Positions 22,650-34,954 of a DNA stretch of 64,000 nucleotides are shown one piece after another. Position numbers and translations under genes: made by a program. Each line of letters starts with the position of its first letter. Within the stretch, counting starts at the first letter, position 1. Below the pieces are notes generated by a model. The model was given only the letters and a program-made list of their open reading frames with translations. It searched no databases and was not told where the DNA came from. The DNA comes from Desmodesmus armatus (Eukaryota > Chlorophyta > Chlorophyceae > Sphaeropleales > Scenedesmaceae), in assembly GCA_007449985.2 (NCBI GenBank), contig VIIQ02000643.1, positions 86,001-150,000 of the forward strand, written 5' to 3'.

Positions 22650-24026
22650 TTACCGAGGCATGACAGTACTGTGCTGCCACTCCCAGCTCACCTGCCTGGC
22701 CCCTTCCGGAGCCTCCCTGGGCTTTTGTCTCCCTGGGTTGCTGGGCCCTTGCAGCGGCCCGTTCATGATGAAGTCATCTGTCAACAACATGGCCGCGGTG
22801 GGCCGCTCCTTCCAGTCAAAGGCCATACAGCGCGCAATGAAGTCCCACTCCGATTGCAACAGACGCACGTATGGCTGAGCAGAGCGCATGAGGGCTAGTG
22901 TTTGGGTGCTGTTGCCTCTGCTATGTTGCAGACCCTTTACATACGCCTTCGGCCAATTAGCCCGGAGCGTCAGCATGGCAATGCCCATTGACCACACATC
23001 TGAAGTTGATGCCACACGCCCTGTGTAGTACTCAGGGGCTCTATGGCCAGTGCCATGGAGATGTGTTGGCATGTCGGTTGCGTTCCCCAAGAACACCATC
23101 ATATCGAAGTCTACCACCACACAGTTGCCTATGCTGCCGTCTGGCACAGGCGCCTCTTTTGGCCCCTTGGCGAGCACAGGGCTACACACTATCTGGCCGA
23201 CATGTAAATCCTGATGCACCCAGCCTTTCTTGTGCAAATCCACCAGGGTCCTCAACACCTGTGAGATGACACGGTGTGTGTCCACGGGTCCCAGCCGCCC
23301 CTCCACCGGCCATAGGCTCTGCCCGTTCATCAGCTCATGGAGCAGTGCGGGCACACCCGCTTCCAGCTGCGCCTGTGTGCTGACGTTTGCAGCATAAACA
23401 TCGCCCACGAGGTAGCTTGTGGGCACATGGGCGTCAGAAGACATTCCTCTGAGGAGAGTGTGGGTCCTCAAATATGAAGCCCTGGCACCTTGCATCCACG
23501 GCTCGTCACAGCCTTGCAGTTTGGGAATATTCTGGCGCTTCAATTGTACCTTGAGTGCCAGGCGCCGCCCCGGCTCTGTCAGCGCAGTTGGTAGCTTGCA
23601 TGCATCCACAGTGGGCTGGCAGCTGGAGTTGATGCTACTGGTGGTTTCTGGGCCTGGGCTGAGGCCCTGAAGCAAGGTCTTAGCAACGGCAGTACAGTGC
23701 TGCAGCTGCGCTTCATACAGCATTGATTGATGACCCCGGGCGAAGACTTTTATCAGGAGGAGCTGGAACCTCCCTTGCTGGCAGGGTATGGCTGGGTTGC
23801 GCTCCCAGTTCTCACTGCTCAGGAAAATGGTGTCGCCTGGACCTGGCAAGCGATACGCCATGCATTGACCCTTCTCTGCAAGCAGTATACAGCCGTGGTC
23901 GCTACTCTGATTGGAAAAGTTGACAGTCAAAAGATTGTCATCATGCGAGTTGGTACAGCAGCCGAATAAGCAAACAATATGTCTGGCTAGAGCCTGAGTA
24001 CTCACGCAGCCAGCTGATTCAGCCAT
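22650..24026 (-). CDS. Protein-kinase-like protein with atypical catalytic motifs
   Basis: An open frame of 458 residues whose C-terminal ~300 follow the protein-kinase fold. They contain a VAIK-like lysine in RRLALKVQLKR (~K159), a catalytic loop HQDLHVGQIV (271-280), VVVDFDMM in place of DFG (DFD, 306-308), GTGHRAPEYY (activation-segment APE, 330-332) and STSDVWSMGIAML (helix F). The HRD aspartate and the first DFG aspartate are kept. The asparagine usual five residues after the HRD Asp is Gln, and the DFG glycine is Asp. It may be a weak kinase or a pseudokinase; lipid- or sugar-kinase-like members cannot be excluded. The true start is uncertain: residues 1-60 are not kinase-like, and an upstream exon in 24.0-24.3 kb is possible. 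Confidence 0.75.
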   Translation of the reverse strand: MAESAGCVSTQALARHIVCLFGCCTNSHDDNLLTVNFSNQSSDHGCILLAEKGQCMAYRLPGPGDTIFLSSENWERNPAIPCQQGRFQLLLIKVFARGHQSMLYEAQLQHCTAVAKTLLQGLSPGPETTSSINSSCQPTVDACKLPTALTEPGRRLALKVQLKRQNIPKLQGCDEPWMQGARASYLRTHTLLRGMSSDAHVPTSYLVGDVYAANVSTQAQLEAGVPALLHELMNGQSLWPVEGRLGPVDTHRVISQVLRTLVDLHKKGWVHQDLHVGQIVCSPVLAKGPKEAPVPDGSIGNCVVVDFDMMVFLGNATDMPTHLHGTGHRAPEYYTGRVASTSDVWSMGIAMLTLRANWPKAYVKGLQHSRGNSTQTLALMRSAQPYVRLLQSEWDFIARCMAFDWKERPTAAMLLTDDFIMNGPLQGPSNPGRQKPREAPEGARQVSWEWQHSTVMPR

Positions 24027-24286
24027 TGTCTGGTATCCACTTTGAAAAAAGGTTGGGAAACTGGGTCAAACAAAGTACCTGCCTGATGACCAGCTACACT
24101 CACACGGTGCATGTGTATGCCCGTTTGTGTACTCAGTGGGCACATTTCTTGCGGCACATGTGCATTGCCAAAGCTTGGTGGTGCCGTCCCGGCAAACGCT
24201 TTGTGGCCACTCCGTCCAGCTGGGAACTCAAAGCAATCAGCCACGCACCTTGAGCATTCGCCACCTGCAGGATCACCAGCACGCAA

Positions 24287-24960
24287 GCTATGATGCAGAA
24301 AGTACTCTGTACGTCGCCCTGCTTCAACATCTTATGGATTCGATGATAGCGTGTCTAGGCTTCAACACAACTCAAGTTTGAGCATGCAGCGTGTTTAAGC
24401 ATGCACACTGGGCGTGACGGAGCATGAAAGAATGCTTGGCCTCTTGAGAATGAAAGACCGCTTGGCCTCTTGAGTATGTAAAGCTGCGGTTCAGGGCCCC
24501 ACGACGGCTGATATGATTAAGTTGTATGTAGGATAGTTTCTTCACCCTCAGAACCGTTCTCCAAGCTCTCCTGGGAACAGTGATCTCATGATCAATCAAT
24601 GGTGGTTTGCATCCTGAAACCGGCCCCAAAACGCTCAACAGCATCGGAAACACTTCCTTATGATGTAACACTACATTCTAGTAACTATGCACTGCTTTAC
24701 TTCAAGCCCAGCCAACATACGGGGCCACTGCCCTCAACCGCCTGTCAACCGCCGCTGTGCCTGTTTCAGCCTGGACGTTGCTTAATGTGTGTTTTGAGGT
24801 TGCACAAAAACTTGCAGAGGAAATTATGTGATGAAGGCTTCAAAATGAGCTGATTACGGGGTCAAATGGGCTGCAAACAAAAAAATCACCAAACCCTGTG
24901 GAAAAAGTCAAACAGGGCCTGGACACCCCCCCTCCCCAAAAACCCCTCAGATGTCTTTCA
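24287..24960. other. No recognised gene
   Basis: Mixed sequence upstream of the kinase-like gene. A short CTTGGCCTCTTGAG duplication lies at about 24436-24470. The promoter of the kinase-like gene would lie here, but no element is identifiable. Confidence 0.45.
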
Positions 24961-25838
24961 TACATGCTGTTTGCGTTTGTTTGGTGTAAGAAAGAGTGCT
25001 ACTGCTCAAAACGGACTCCTCAATAGGAGACACCTGACTACCACAGTGCTGTGAGCAACAACGTGTGCGGGGTGGTGGCCAGGGTCCATGGTGTGATGTG
25101 ACCGCCCTGCACCAAGCCAGTGGCGCTTCGGCAGCAATACGTACATGGTGTTTGGATGCTGCTGATGCTGTTCACAAACAGGACTGCACACAAAGACAAG
25201 CTCGGCAAGCCGCATTAGAATGCTACCGCAGTAGGCACTGCCGGCAATGCAGAAGAGTGGCTAAGGGGTGGGGTGCCCCTCGCGCCCCAGCGTCGCCACA
25301 AACAGCAACTCATACATGCTGTTTGCATGTGTTTGGTGTAAGTCAGAGTGCTACTGGTCAAAACGGACTCCTCAATAGCAGGCACTTGACTACCACAGTG
25401 CTGTGGGCAACAACATGTGCTGGGTGGTGGTCAGGGTCCATGGTGTGATGTGGCCGCCCTGCACCAAGCCAGACGTGCCTCAATTACTCTGCTATGGTCC
25501 ACCAATAATATGTGGGCTCATGGGGGGGGGGTAGCAATAATTACATGGTGTTTGGATGCTGCTGATGCTGTCCACAAACAGACTGCACACAGATAACCGC
25601 TCCGCACGATGCATGAGACTGCTACCGTACTACGGTATGGCCTACGGCAAGAACTGTGAGCAAGGCACAATAGTAGTGGTGGCTAGGGCCTGGGGTGCCC
25701 CTCGCGCCCCAGCGTCGCCACAATATATGCGGTTTACATGCTGTTGGTGCGGGACAGAGTGCTACTGCTCAGAACAGACTTTTCATAATGAGGCACCTGG
25801 CTACTCCAGTGCTGTGCGCAACAGTGCTGTGCGCAACA

Positions 25839-25937
25839 GTGCTGTGCTGTGCTGTGCTGTGCTGTGCTGTGCTGTGCTGTGCTGTGCTGTGCTGTGCTGT
25901 GCTGTGCTGTGCTGTGCTGTGCTGTGCTGTGCTGTGC
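25839..25937. repeat. (GTGCT)n pentamer microsatellite
   Basis: About 20 perfect GTGCT units. They grow out of the AGTGCTGTG block that occurs once in the other satellite units, so the expansion is local to this unit. Confidence 0.97.
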
Positions 25938-26428
25938 GCAACAACATGTGCGCGGTGGTGGCCAGGGTCCATGGTGTGATGTGGCTCTGCACTGGGCCTG
26001 TGGCACCTCAATAGCAATAATTACATGGTGCTTGGATGCTGCAGATGCGGTCCACAAACAGAATACACACAAAGACTACCTCGGCAAGATGTATGAGTCT
26101 GCTACCGTACTAGACAGTGCCGGCAAGGCAGAAGAGTGGCTGGGGTGTGGGGTGCCCCCAGCGCCCCAGCGTCGCCACAAACAGCATTCATACATGCTGT
26201 TTTCATGTCTTTGGTGTAAGACAGAGTGCTGCTGATCAGAACCGACTCCTCAAAGTGAAGCACCTGACTACTATAGTGCTGTGGGCAACAACATGTGGGG
26301 CGTTGTGGCCAGAATCCATGGTGTGATGTGACCGCCCTGCACTGGGCCTGGGGCGCCTCAACAGCATCACATACTTGGTGTTTGGATGCTGCTTATGCTG
26401 TTCACAAACAGACTGCTGTTCACAAACA

Positions 26429-26557
<129 letters not shown>

Positions 26558-27439
26558 CCGCTCCGCAAGATGCATGAGACTGCCGTACTCTGGTATGGCC
26601 TACGGTAGGAACTGTGAGCAAGGCACACGAGTACTGGTGGCTAGGGCCTGGGGTGCCCCCCATGCCCCAGCGTCGTAGTAGTATTACTAACAGTTAAGTA
26701 ACTGCTCAGAACAGTCTTTTTTTTCAGAACAGACTTTTCATTATGAGGCATCTGACTACTACAGTGCTGCGCGCGACAATGTGCAGGGTGGTGGCCAGGG
26801 TCCATGGTGTGCTGTCACAGTGACTGCCTTGCACTGGGCTAGCAGCCTGCCAGGCGCCTCAGCAGCAATACGTACATGGTGCTTGGGTGCTGCTGATGCT
26901 GTTCACAAACAGACTACACAAAAAAGACAAGCTCGGCAAGATGCATGAGACTGCTACCGTAGTAGGCACTGCCGGCAAAGCACAAGAGAAGTGGTGGCTA
27001 GGGCCGGGGTGCCCCAAGGCCCCAGCCTCGCCACAAACAGCAATTCGTACATGCTGTTTGCATGTTTTTGGTGTAAGACAGAGTGCTACTGCTCAGACCC
27101 AACTCCTTAAACTGAGGCACCTGACTACTACAGTGCTGTGGGCAACAACATATGCGAGGTGGTGGCCAGGCCGCCAGGGTCCATGGTGTGATGCGACTGC
27201 CCTGCACTGGACCACTTTGCTCTTCGAACGCCATGCCAGGGCCAGTGGCATCACAGTATGTGATGGATGCATGTTGTTTTGATGCCCTTTTTGTGCGTGT
27301 TGTACCACAGACACCTGATTTCCCTCAAGACGGCACCTACAAGCTGCGCTTGTACCAAGCACAGCTGGCAAGACAAGTGAGGGGTGGTGGATGGGGTGTG
27401 GTTGAATCTTCAGCGGCGCAGCAAACATCATTTTGAACG

Positions 27440-28720
27440 TGTTTTTGCAGCCTGTTTGTGCTGGTTACACCCAGTACACACCTTTGACTGCTCAGAAGAT
27501 GCACGTGACCATTACAGCGCTGTGGGCCGTGTCACACCATGACTACTATGCTATGCTATTGGCACATGCAAGTACTTCAGCGAGGCACAGTGCTGAGACA
27601 GCCGGCTCTTGTCGGCTCGAGTGGGTTGTGTCACGGTGGGTGATCACGACTGTGCTCAGAAGGCCTTTGGGACCACTGACCCCCGCCAATCTTCCATAGG
27701 GGCCTCATGCCATGGCCCCACGGCTGTTATCATCCCACCACTCCTTTGACAGCCCTGTCTGACAGCATACAAGTGTAGACGTCGGACTTCGCATGAAGGG
27801 TTCAACTACGGTACAAGCATTTGTAGACTCAGCCAGAACATCCATTACCCAAGCCTGGGGTCTCACAGGGGCAAACTCTTTGAAGACATGTTCTGCCCTG
27901 TTAGCAGAATTGGTGCGTCACTATTCCCCTCCATACAGACACATTTATCGGCTGAGGTGGCTTGATATATGCCAGCAAGTTACTGGAAATGCTTACTGCG
28001 TAGTGCGACATATCCGCCACAAACAAATGTGCATGCCTGCACAGCTACAGTATTCAGCTGTGGCCACTGGGCTTGCCTACCCAGGGCGCTGCACACATGG
28101 TGCCAGTAGAACGAGCAGCCGCCGAAAGCTGTTGCATCAGGTTAAATCAGATGTTGCAGTTCCGGTGAACCTGTCACACATTCTTGAGTGGATTGCGTCT
28201 GCCCAGAAGTGGTGTGATCTTGACTCAGAATGAACTGCTACTGTGACAAGAGTTGCTGGCATGGTGTTCACTGAAAAGCACCCCCGCTGATGATCACGGA
28301 AAGAGCAACCCAAAAACAAGTACAGCTCTAGCTATTTAGATCTCCCTACCTTTTGGGATAACCACTGTGCAGGGTTGATTGGGACTGATGCATCACATTT
28401 CAAACAGCAAGATGCAGCAATCACATATGCAAATGTTACCCACGACGATGCGCCGCCTTTGCGGCAGCAATGCGACAACACCAGCCATCTTCAGCGCAAT
28501 GTTGCAGGTCATACGTACTTGTATATACAAACTTGCTGTGACCTCACTTTCATCAGGGCAAAACAATCAACAGAGGCAACATAAAAGCCACTTTGTCAGA
28601 CCTGTTGGGTTGGCCGCTTACATATCTTGTGGTCATGCCATGCACCCAACGAGCACTGCTGCAACCTCAGCATATACAACTTTACTGCTGCAACCCTGCA
28701 TCTGGAGCACTGCCATACAC
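27440..28720. other. Unassigned; one 146-codon frame on plus
   Basis: A plus-strand frame at 27793-28233 has mixed composition (SARTSITQAWGLTGANSLK, then HYSPPYRHIYRLRW and CDLDSE before the stop) and could be a real exon or a decayed mobile-element ORF. I recognise no family. The right end (28.3-28.72 kb) would be the 3' UTR or downstream flank of the Barentsz-like gene. Confidence 0.3.
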
Positions 28721-28723
28721 TCT

Positions 28724-31700
28724 TCACCAGCCATCTCCTGTGCTGGGCTGCGTGCTTCTGCCACTCGGCGGAGCAGCGGCTGCAATAGCTGAGTACCGGC
28801 GTGCAGCAGCTGCGGGTGGTGCCCCATGGGCTGGAGCATCATCTTCGTAAGGCTGCTGCTGCTGCTCGTTACGCCGAGCAACGAACCCAGGTGGAGGGGT
28901 CTCATGACTGTAGCTGCCTTCGACGCCTGCCCCTGCTGTCTGGCTGTAGCCATTTGCACCCTGTCCATAAACTGCCGTGCTGGGGGTCGGCGTAGGCGTG
29001 GCAGCTGGTGGCAGTGGCTGTTGAGTGTATCTGTGAACCTCAGTATGGCCTGGCAGCTGGGGCTCAGCCTGCGTTGCCCTTGCTGACTGTTGCTGCTGCT
29101 GTGAGTAGTGCTGAGCGTACTGCTGCATCATCATTGCCATGTACTGCTGCATGTCATACGGGTTGACAGCGCTGTACGTGTTGGGTGCTGCTGGTGCACC
29201 TGCCGAGGGGACAGGTGCGCTGCTCGGGGGCGGTACCGCCCCTTGCACAACTGCAGCAGCAGCAGCAGCCTGTGCTGCTACTGCCGCCGCAGCTTGCGCC
29301 ATCCAGCTAGCAGTAGCAGCATCAGGGACCGAGGGCGGGGCAAAGGCAGCTGCGTTAGGCGGGCCATCAGCAGCGCCCTGTTGCTGCTGCTGTGGCTGAG
29401 GTGCTGGAGGGGACTGCTGTGGCTGCTGATGGGTTGCCACCCAACCCGTTTTTGGCACCTGTTGATGAGCATAGCTGTTGCTGCCACCGCTGCCCTGTGC
29501 GTACTGAGTCGTTGCATACCCCACAGGCGCGTCATCCTCACCCTCCCTGTTGTAACCACTGCCCTCCTGCTGCTGCTCTCGACTGTACTGCTCAGAGCTG
29601 CCCTGCTGCCACTGGCCACCGTCACCCCAAGACTGTGACTGGCTGTAAGGTTGCTGCCGCTGGCGATCCTGGTGACTGAAACCATACCCACTGCTGTTGC
29701 CGGCACTGGCATAGCTGCGCCCAGGCTCAAAGGCAGCAGCATCAGGCTTCAGCCTGCTACCACCCCTGTTTGGTGCAGTTGATGCCCCAACTGGCTGCTG
29801 GCCACCAAACTGTTCCTGTTGTGTGCCCTGCTGCGGTCTGCTTGCTGCCCTGGCGGCCGCGGAATGCCCGTCAGCGCCCCGCTGCACAGGCGCCCACGCC
29901 TCCTTGCCCCACTCATCATACTGTCTGTGTGGCTGTTGCTGCTGTGAGCTGCCCCAGCTGTCACTCTGCCCCCACCCAGACCCCTCGCCGTCCTTGCCTT
30001 CGTACCGACTGCCTGCTGGGTACCCCGCTGGCTGGCCCCGCAAGTCCCCCTGTGCTCTGGAGCGGAACTCGTGCCCCTCGCTGCTGCCAGCAGCACCCCC
30101 CCTGCGCTCAGTGTATCCTGGTGGGGGGCCATCATCAACACCCTCACCCTCCCACCCACTCCGTGCACCACCACCGCCCCTGCCCCTGGGCCCCCCATAG
30201 CCTGGTGGTGCATCTCTGGAGTAGGACCCCACCTCGTCTGCATAAGCCCGGTGCCCGTCACCACTGTGGTACCCGCCCCTGCCACGGCCACTGCTGCTGT
30301 CACCACCGTAGCCACTGCTGTGATTGCCTCTGCCAGCGCTGCCTCCCCTACCGCCGCGTCCGCCCCTGCCGGTGCTGCCACGGCCCCTGCCAACCCCACC
30401 ACTGTGTTGCTGCTGCTGGAAGTCCTCACGCTGCTGCTTCCAGCTGTTGCCAGCTGCAAACCCCCCATCGTGGCTGGCATCACCGCCCCAACCATCCTGG
30501 TTGCTGCTCTGCCCGCCCTGGTAGCTGTCATACCTGTCATGCTGGGAGGGGCCATAACTATCTCTGCCCCCATGCTGCTCATAGCCGCGCGCGCCGTCCC
30601 GGCCTCTGCTGCGCCCCCTGCCAGCGTAGTCACCATAACCCTGCTCCCTGGAGCTGTAACCCCCATGGCCTGTGCTGTAACCAGTTGGGCCACTGGAGCA
30701 CCGCTCAGGACCCTCATCAGCGTACGTGCGCTCGCCATAACCCCTGTCTCCTCCCCTGCTGTGCTGCCGGGGCTCCTGGCGCCGCTGCTGCCGGCCTCCT
30801 GAACCATCTTCATAGTACTCTTCCTCTGCTTGCCTGCTGCGGCCCCCACTTGCCCCTCTGCCTCCTCGAGCCCCCCCGCCACTTTGTGACCACTCTGATC
30901 CAGGGATAACCAACGGCTGCAAAGAAAGGGGCAGGAATGAATGCGAACTAGTTGGCAAGGCATCATCCACATCATGGCTTGGCTGCTGCTGACGTTCTTC
31001 CTTGACACACCAACACCTGTACACCCATGCCCATGAACACATGCGAGCGCAGCCCATACTGTGTGCTTGGGTGTCATTGTGAGCGTCAATCAAATGATGA
31101 TCGGTGCTTGCCTTTGCAGAAACAGCTTAGTTGGGGTGGGCGATGCATGCTTTCTGTGTGCATTGGCAGGAAAAGTGGAGTCCAACCTTGTTGGGCATGC
31201 ATGTCATAAGGTTTCACAAGTGGTGCATCCCCCTGTGGTTTTCGCTGTGTAGGCTGGCGTATAGCTAACCTGGCAGTCAGTCTAGGCCTGCGGACAGGCT
31301 GCTCAGCAAGGGGAGCAAGCAACCATCCTGAGCATTCCAGGGTATGCCTGATTGGACAAGGCCAAACAACAATACAAACCTCAATTGTGCATGCACACAG
31401 AAGCAACTCACCCCCGAGATGCCTGCCTTCTCACGGCGCACCATCTCCTCAAACATGTCATGTTTCCACTTGCCACCACCAGCAACAGCAGGGGCCACCG
31501 GTGCCGGAACAACCCCAGCTTTGCCGTCTGCTGCTGCCGCCGCCCCTTCACCATCTGGTTCGCCCCAAGTATCATCCAAGCCAGACACCCTGCAGAGGAA
31601 CCGCATGGTGGATGAAGCATATGAAACCTCTTTCTGATGCTGTGATGCCCGCAGACAGGGTAGGATGGCAGGATGTTTGAGCACTGAACCCACGGATGGT

Positions 31701-32945
31701 TTGTGTGGTGACGCACAGCACACCACAAGCATGGTTCACAGCTCTGGCACAGTTGGCAGCACAAACTGAAGGGCCGCAACTTGGAACGTACAGTGTTTCC
31801 CTAGTTTGCTTGAAAGAGCGGGACTGCTGCGTGCAAGATACAAGGCTGATGGAGCCACAGATGCACACAAGCGTGCATGCCAGATGCTCTGCAGCCATCC
31901 TCACCCGGCCGTCTGCGGCTCCTCCTGCTCGCCCCTGTCGTCGTGCGCATAGAAAGCGCCACTCCTAGGGACCTCAAACGGTTCCAGGGGCCGCCGCCGC
32001 TGCTGCTGCTGGTGGTGCTGCTGCTGCTGCTGCATGTCTGCCTTGGTGAGGATAACATCATCGCCCTCCACCACCTCCCCCTCCTCCAGGCCCTGTGGCA
32101 GCTGGTGGACATCTGCCATACCTCTGTCACCCTTGCCCTTGCCCCTGCCCCTACCGCGGCCCCTGCCAGCTGCTGCTGGGCCCTTGATCAGCTGGTGGCT
32201 CTCCGTGACATCGTCGCCCTCAGACTCTGATGACGTGACGTCTAAGGCGTCACTACCGGCCTCGCTGCTGCTGCTGCTGGGGCTGCCAGTGCCCACATCA
32301 CTGCCGATTTCATGGCCCTGCACAGGCTCCTTGGCAGCGTCTGTGCCGCTGCGCTTGCCGCCAAGGACACCGGCGAGCCCAGTGCCTGCTGCTGCACCCC
32401 GCTGGTCCTCTGAGATATCGGCTGGGGGTGAGGCCCCAGCATCAGAGGGCTGGGAAGACCCAGGAGGAAGGGGCAGCAGCACTTCATCCTCCTCAGACAC
32501 ACCCTCAGCATCAACAGCAGCAGAGCGTGAACTGCCTTTGGCTGCACTGCTGTTGGACTGCTGCTTTTGAGTCTGCTTCTCCAAGGATGCTGTTGGGTCT
32601 GTGCTAATATTGGGATCGGCTGCTTCTGACCCATTCTCATCCTCGTCCCCTGCAGACCAAGGACCCAGGCACAGAAAAGAGGCCCGGAGGTTGAGCCCAC
32701 CCATGCCACACAGCACCAGAAAGTGTGCATGTGCAACCGTTGCATACTGAAGCGTCTAACAGTGCGCCAAAGTGACTGGTGTAAGCGGACCAGACGGTAC
32801 CCACCTGTGATGAAGCCCTCATCAGATCCAGCGCTGTCCACGCCCTCTTCGGAGCCAGACTCACTGGCTGCATCCCTCCGCGTGCCAAGCCTGAATACGA
32901 AACCAGGTTCCTCATCCACTTCGCCCCGGTCTCGCGCTCGGACTC
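28724..32945 (-). CDS. CASC3/Barentsz (MLN51)-like exon junction complex protein
   Basis: Four minus-strand exons join in phase: a 5' exon ending at 32805 (donor GTGGGT), 31905-32649, 31412-31589 (donor GTGAGT) and 28724-30916. The N-terminus is acidic (SESGSEEGVDSAGSDEGF, DEDENGSE). The Btz/SELOR eIF4A3-binding signature is split between exons 2 and 3: RPLEPFEVPRSGAFYAHDDR, then LDDTWGEPDGE, then KWKHDMFEEMVRRE. The last exon adds ~730 residues: RG/RGG, Tyr-Gly and Gln-rich repeats, then a Q/A/P-rich tail ending QPSTGDGW. Inside the tail SRLKPDAAAFEPG resembles a PAM2 motif. Animal CASC3 is a core exon-junction-complex component that stabilises eIF4A3 on spliced mRNA. The long RG tail suggests RNA binding or condensate behaviour (inference). 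The start codon lies further 5' and was not found; the frame closes at about 32945. Confidence 0.82.
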
Positions 32946-33101
32946 AGCTGATGTTGGCTTGCGAGGGAAGTCTCAGAGCCAGCCATATTGTCACTTTTGC
33001 CAAGGCACATACCACAACAAGAGATTGGATCCCGTTGCGTGTTGCCCTCTAGCCATGATCATGGGGTTTAAGTCCTGGAGGCAGAGTGGGGTTTTAACTA
33101 G

Positions 33102-33286
33102 GGGCAGCGTTTCTTTGAACCCGGTACACCCTGTTTCTTTGTGGCACGGCCGGAGTTGCTCTCCACCGGGGGGCCCTGGTTTTACGGCAGGTGCTCCTTG
33201 CCCCCCCTCCCCCCCTCTTCAGCACCTTTTCCCTGCAGACTCTGCCAGGGCAGGCCAGACCTCAATTGCTACCCCCCTCTGAGCAG
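33102..33286. mobile_element. GGG-ended MITE, left part (interrupted)
   Basis: Starts GGGCAGCGTTTCTTTGAACC and continues through GGTACACCCTGTTTCTTTG, GGAGTTGCTC and the C-tracts in the same order as the 48478 copy, up to CCCTCTGAG. The sequence then switches to the terminal repeat of the 3.37-kb element. The missing right part resumes at 36661 (CCCCTGAGCTGCCTCCAGA). Confidence 0.75.
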
Positions 33287-33774
33287 AGGTAGTAAGGGGG
33301 TAGGACACTACCCTCAGCTGGCCGGTCCCATGGTCCCCCGGCCGACCGTTCAACTTCTGGTTTCTGATACGCAGGAGTGGCCCGCCCATTACTTGAACAT
33401 GTTTCATATGCATCAAAGTGATTTCGCAGGCCTGACGCACTCTTCAGTACCCTCCCTGTTGTCCAGAATCAGGTCACTGTGCCTTAACAAGGCTGATGAG
33501 TCGTTTTTAGGGCCAAGGAGTTTTCGCCTGGGCTTCACCCTCTCACCCATTGCTTATTGGTACCGGTATTGACCTGGTCACGAGTTCCGACACGCTCGAC
33601 GGCACTTTGCTGGCTCCTGTTGGTTTGGCAGCAGCAGCAGTAGCAGGAGGTGCAGCTGTACCAGCCTGAATAGCGTATGATGGTGCGGCACACGGGACGG
33701 ACAGGTAGCATGAGCTCGAATACGTCTGCATGATCTTGTGTGACGCCAGCAGGCATACACAATTGAGCATCGCC

Positions 33775-33870
33775 GGGGGGAGGGCTTGTGGGGTGGGGTG
33801 GGGGTACCCCCACCGGTGGGGTAGGGGTGGGGTGGGGTGGGGGTAGGCTAGTGGGGTGGGGCGGGCTGTG
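33775..33870. repeat. GGGGTGGGGTG simple repeat
   Basis: Degenerate GGGGT/GGGTG repeat with one internal inverted GTACCCCCACC block. Its G-runs could form a quadruplex on the plus strand. Confidence 0.8.
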
Positions 33871-34136
33871 CATTGATGCTCTTGCGTTGGTGAATTGACT
33901 GGATACATACATGCTTTAATCACCTGCTTCCTGTATGGGGCAGGGAGGCGTTGGCACCAAAGTGCAGCAGCAGCAGGTGGCGGGTTGGGTGGCTGACTAG
34001 ATGCTGTCTACAGGCACTCACGCTGTTCAAAAATAATAATATATAACCAGATAACCTCTAGGGACATTATCAGGACGTCGCGCGGTCATATTGAGGGAGA
34101 AATCAAGTGCTGATGAGTTGAACAGCAGCAGCTGGA

Positions 34137-34899
34137 CAATAACGCTGGCGACGACACTAACTAATTAATTTCGGCAAGCCTAGCCCCCGACCTGCCCCAC
34201 TTGCACGCGCTGTGCGGTGCTGCTCGGTGCACTGCTGTTAGGCCATCAGGAGTTTAAGAGCCACAGTGAGCTGCAGTTGCTCTTTTGGCACATGTACACT
34301 GAATCCTGCCTGACATGTCAGCACCAGATCGGCTGATCAAGAGCTTGATTGTTGATGTGCGGTCTGCAACACAAGTGTATGGCTGCAAGACAAACGCTGA
34401 AGCTGAGGGAGCACAGTGCTGGCTGCATTGCTCGATATGCAAGCTGCACTGTTGGCTCGCCCTGTCTAGTCACCAGCAGTCCAACCCACGCTGTCAGTCA
34501 GTTGCATCACAACACTCACAGGAATCATAGTAATGTTTCGTGTACTTTTGTAGCTCAGAACTGTGACCAGCGTGACACGAAGAACTCTAGCATCATCACC
34601 TTGGGTGATTCACTTTCAGTCAACTGTCAGTTGACTGTACCATATTGTCAGTGCGCTCGCTGCATATGTGCGCCGTTAAGAGTGAGCTTGTAAGACTTGT
34701 CACATGCGGTGCTTTGCATCAATGCATGCGCAAGGCCTTCAGCAAACACCGCAACGCCTTGTGCCATGTCTGCGCAGCAACGGCCGGATTGGCTGCAGAA
34801 GAGCGATTTTATGTTGCAGTAAAGCTGGTTTTGTGACCTCCATGCATGTCGCTGGATTGCCCAAAAGCAGCAGGACAGCGATGGAGTAGTAGTAGTAGT

Positions 34900-34954
<55 letters not shown>

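Noticed and set aside
25621..25641. TACCGTACTACGGTA palindrome as a minimal CCGTA-tip element
   Set aside because: Other satellite units have the related GCTACCGTAGTAGGC block, so the palindrome arises from point changes within the satellite.
25734..26235. Cys/Ala/Val and Ser/Thr/Gln/His repeat frames
   Set aside because: Translation of the (GTGCT)n run.
29749..31089. 446-codon minus frame and 379-codon plus frame over the Barentsz tail
   Set aside because: Shadows of the long RG/Q-rich exon. The real frame has the Btz continuity, splice phases and PAM2-like motif.
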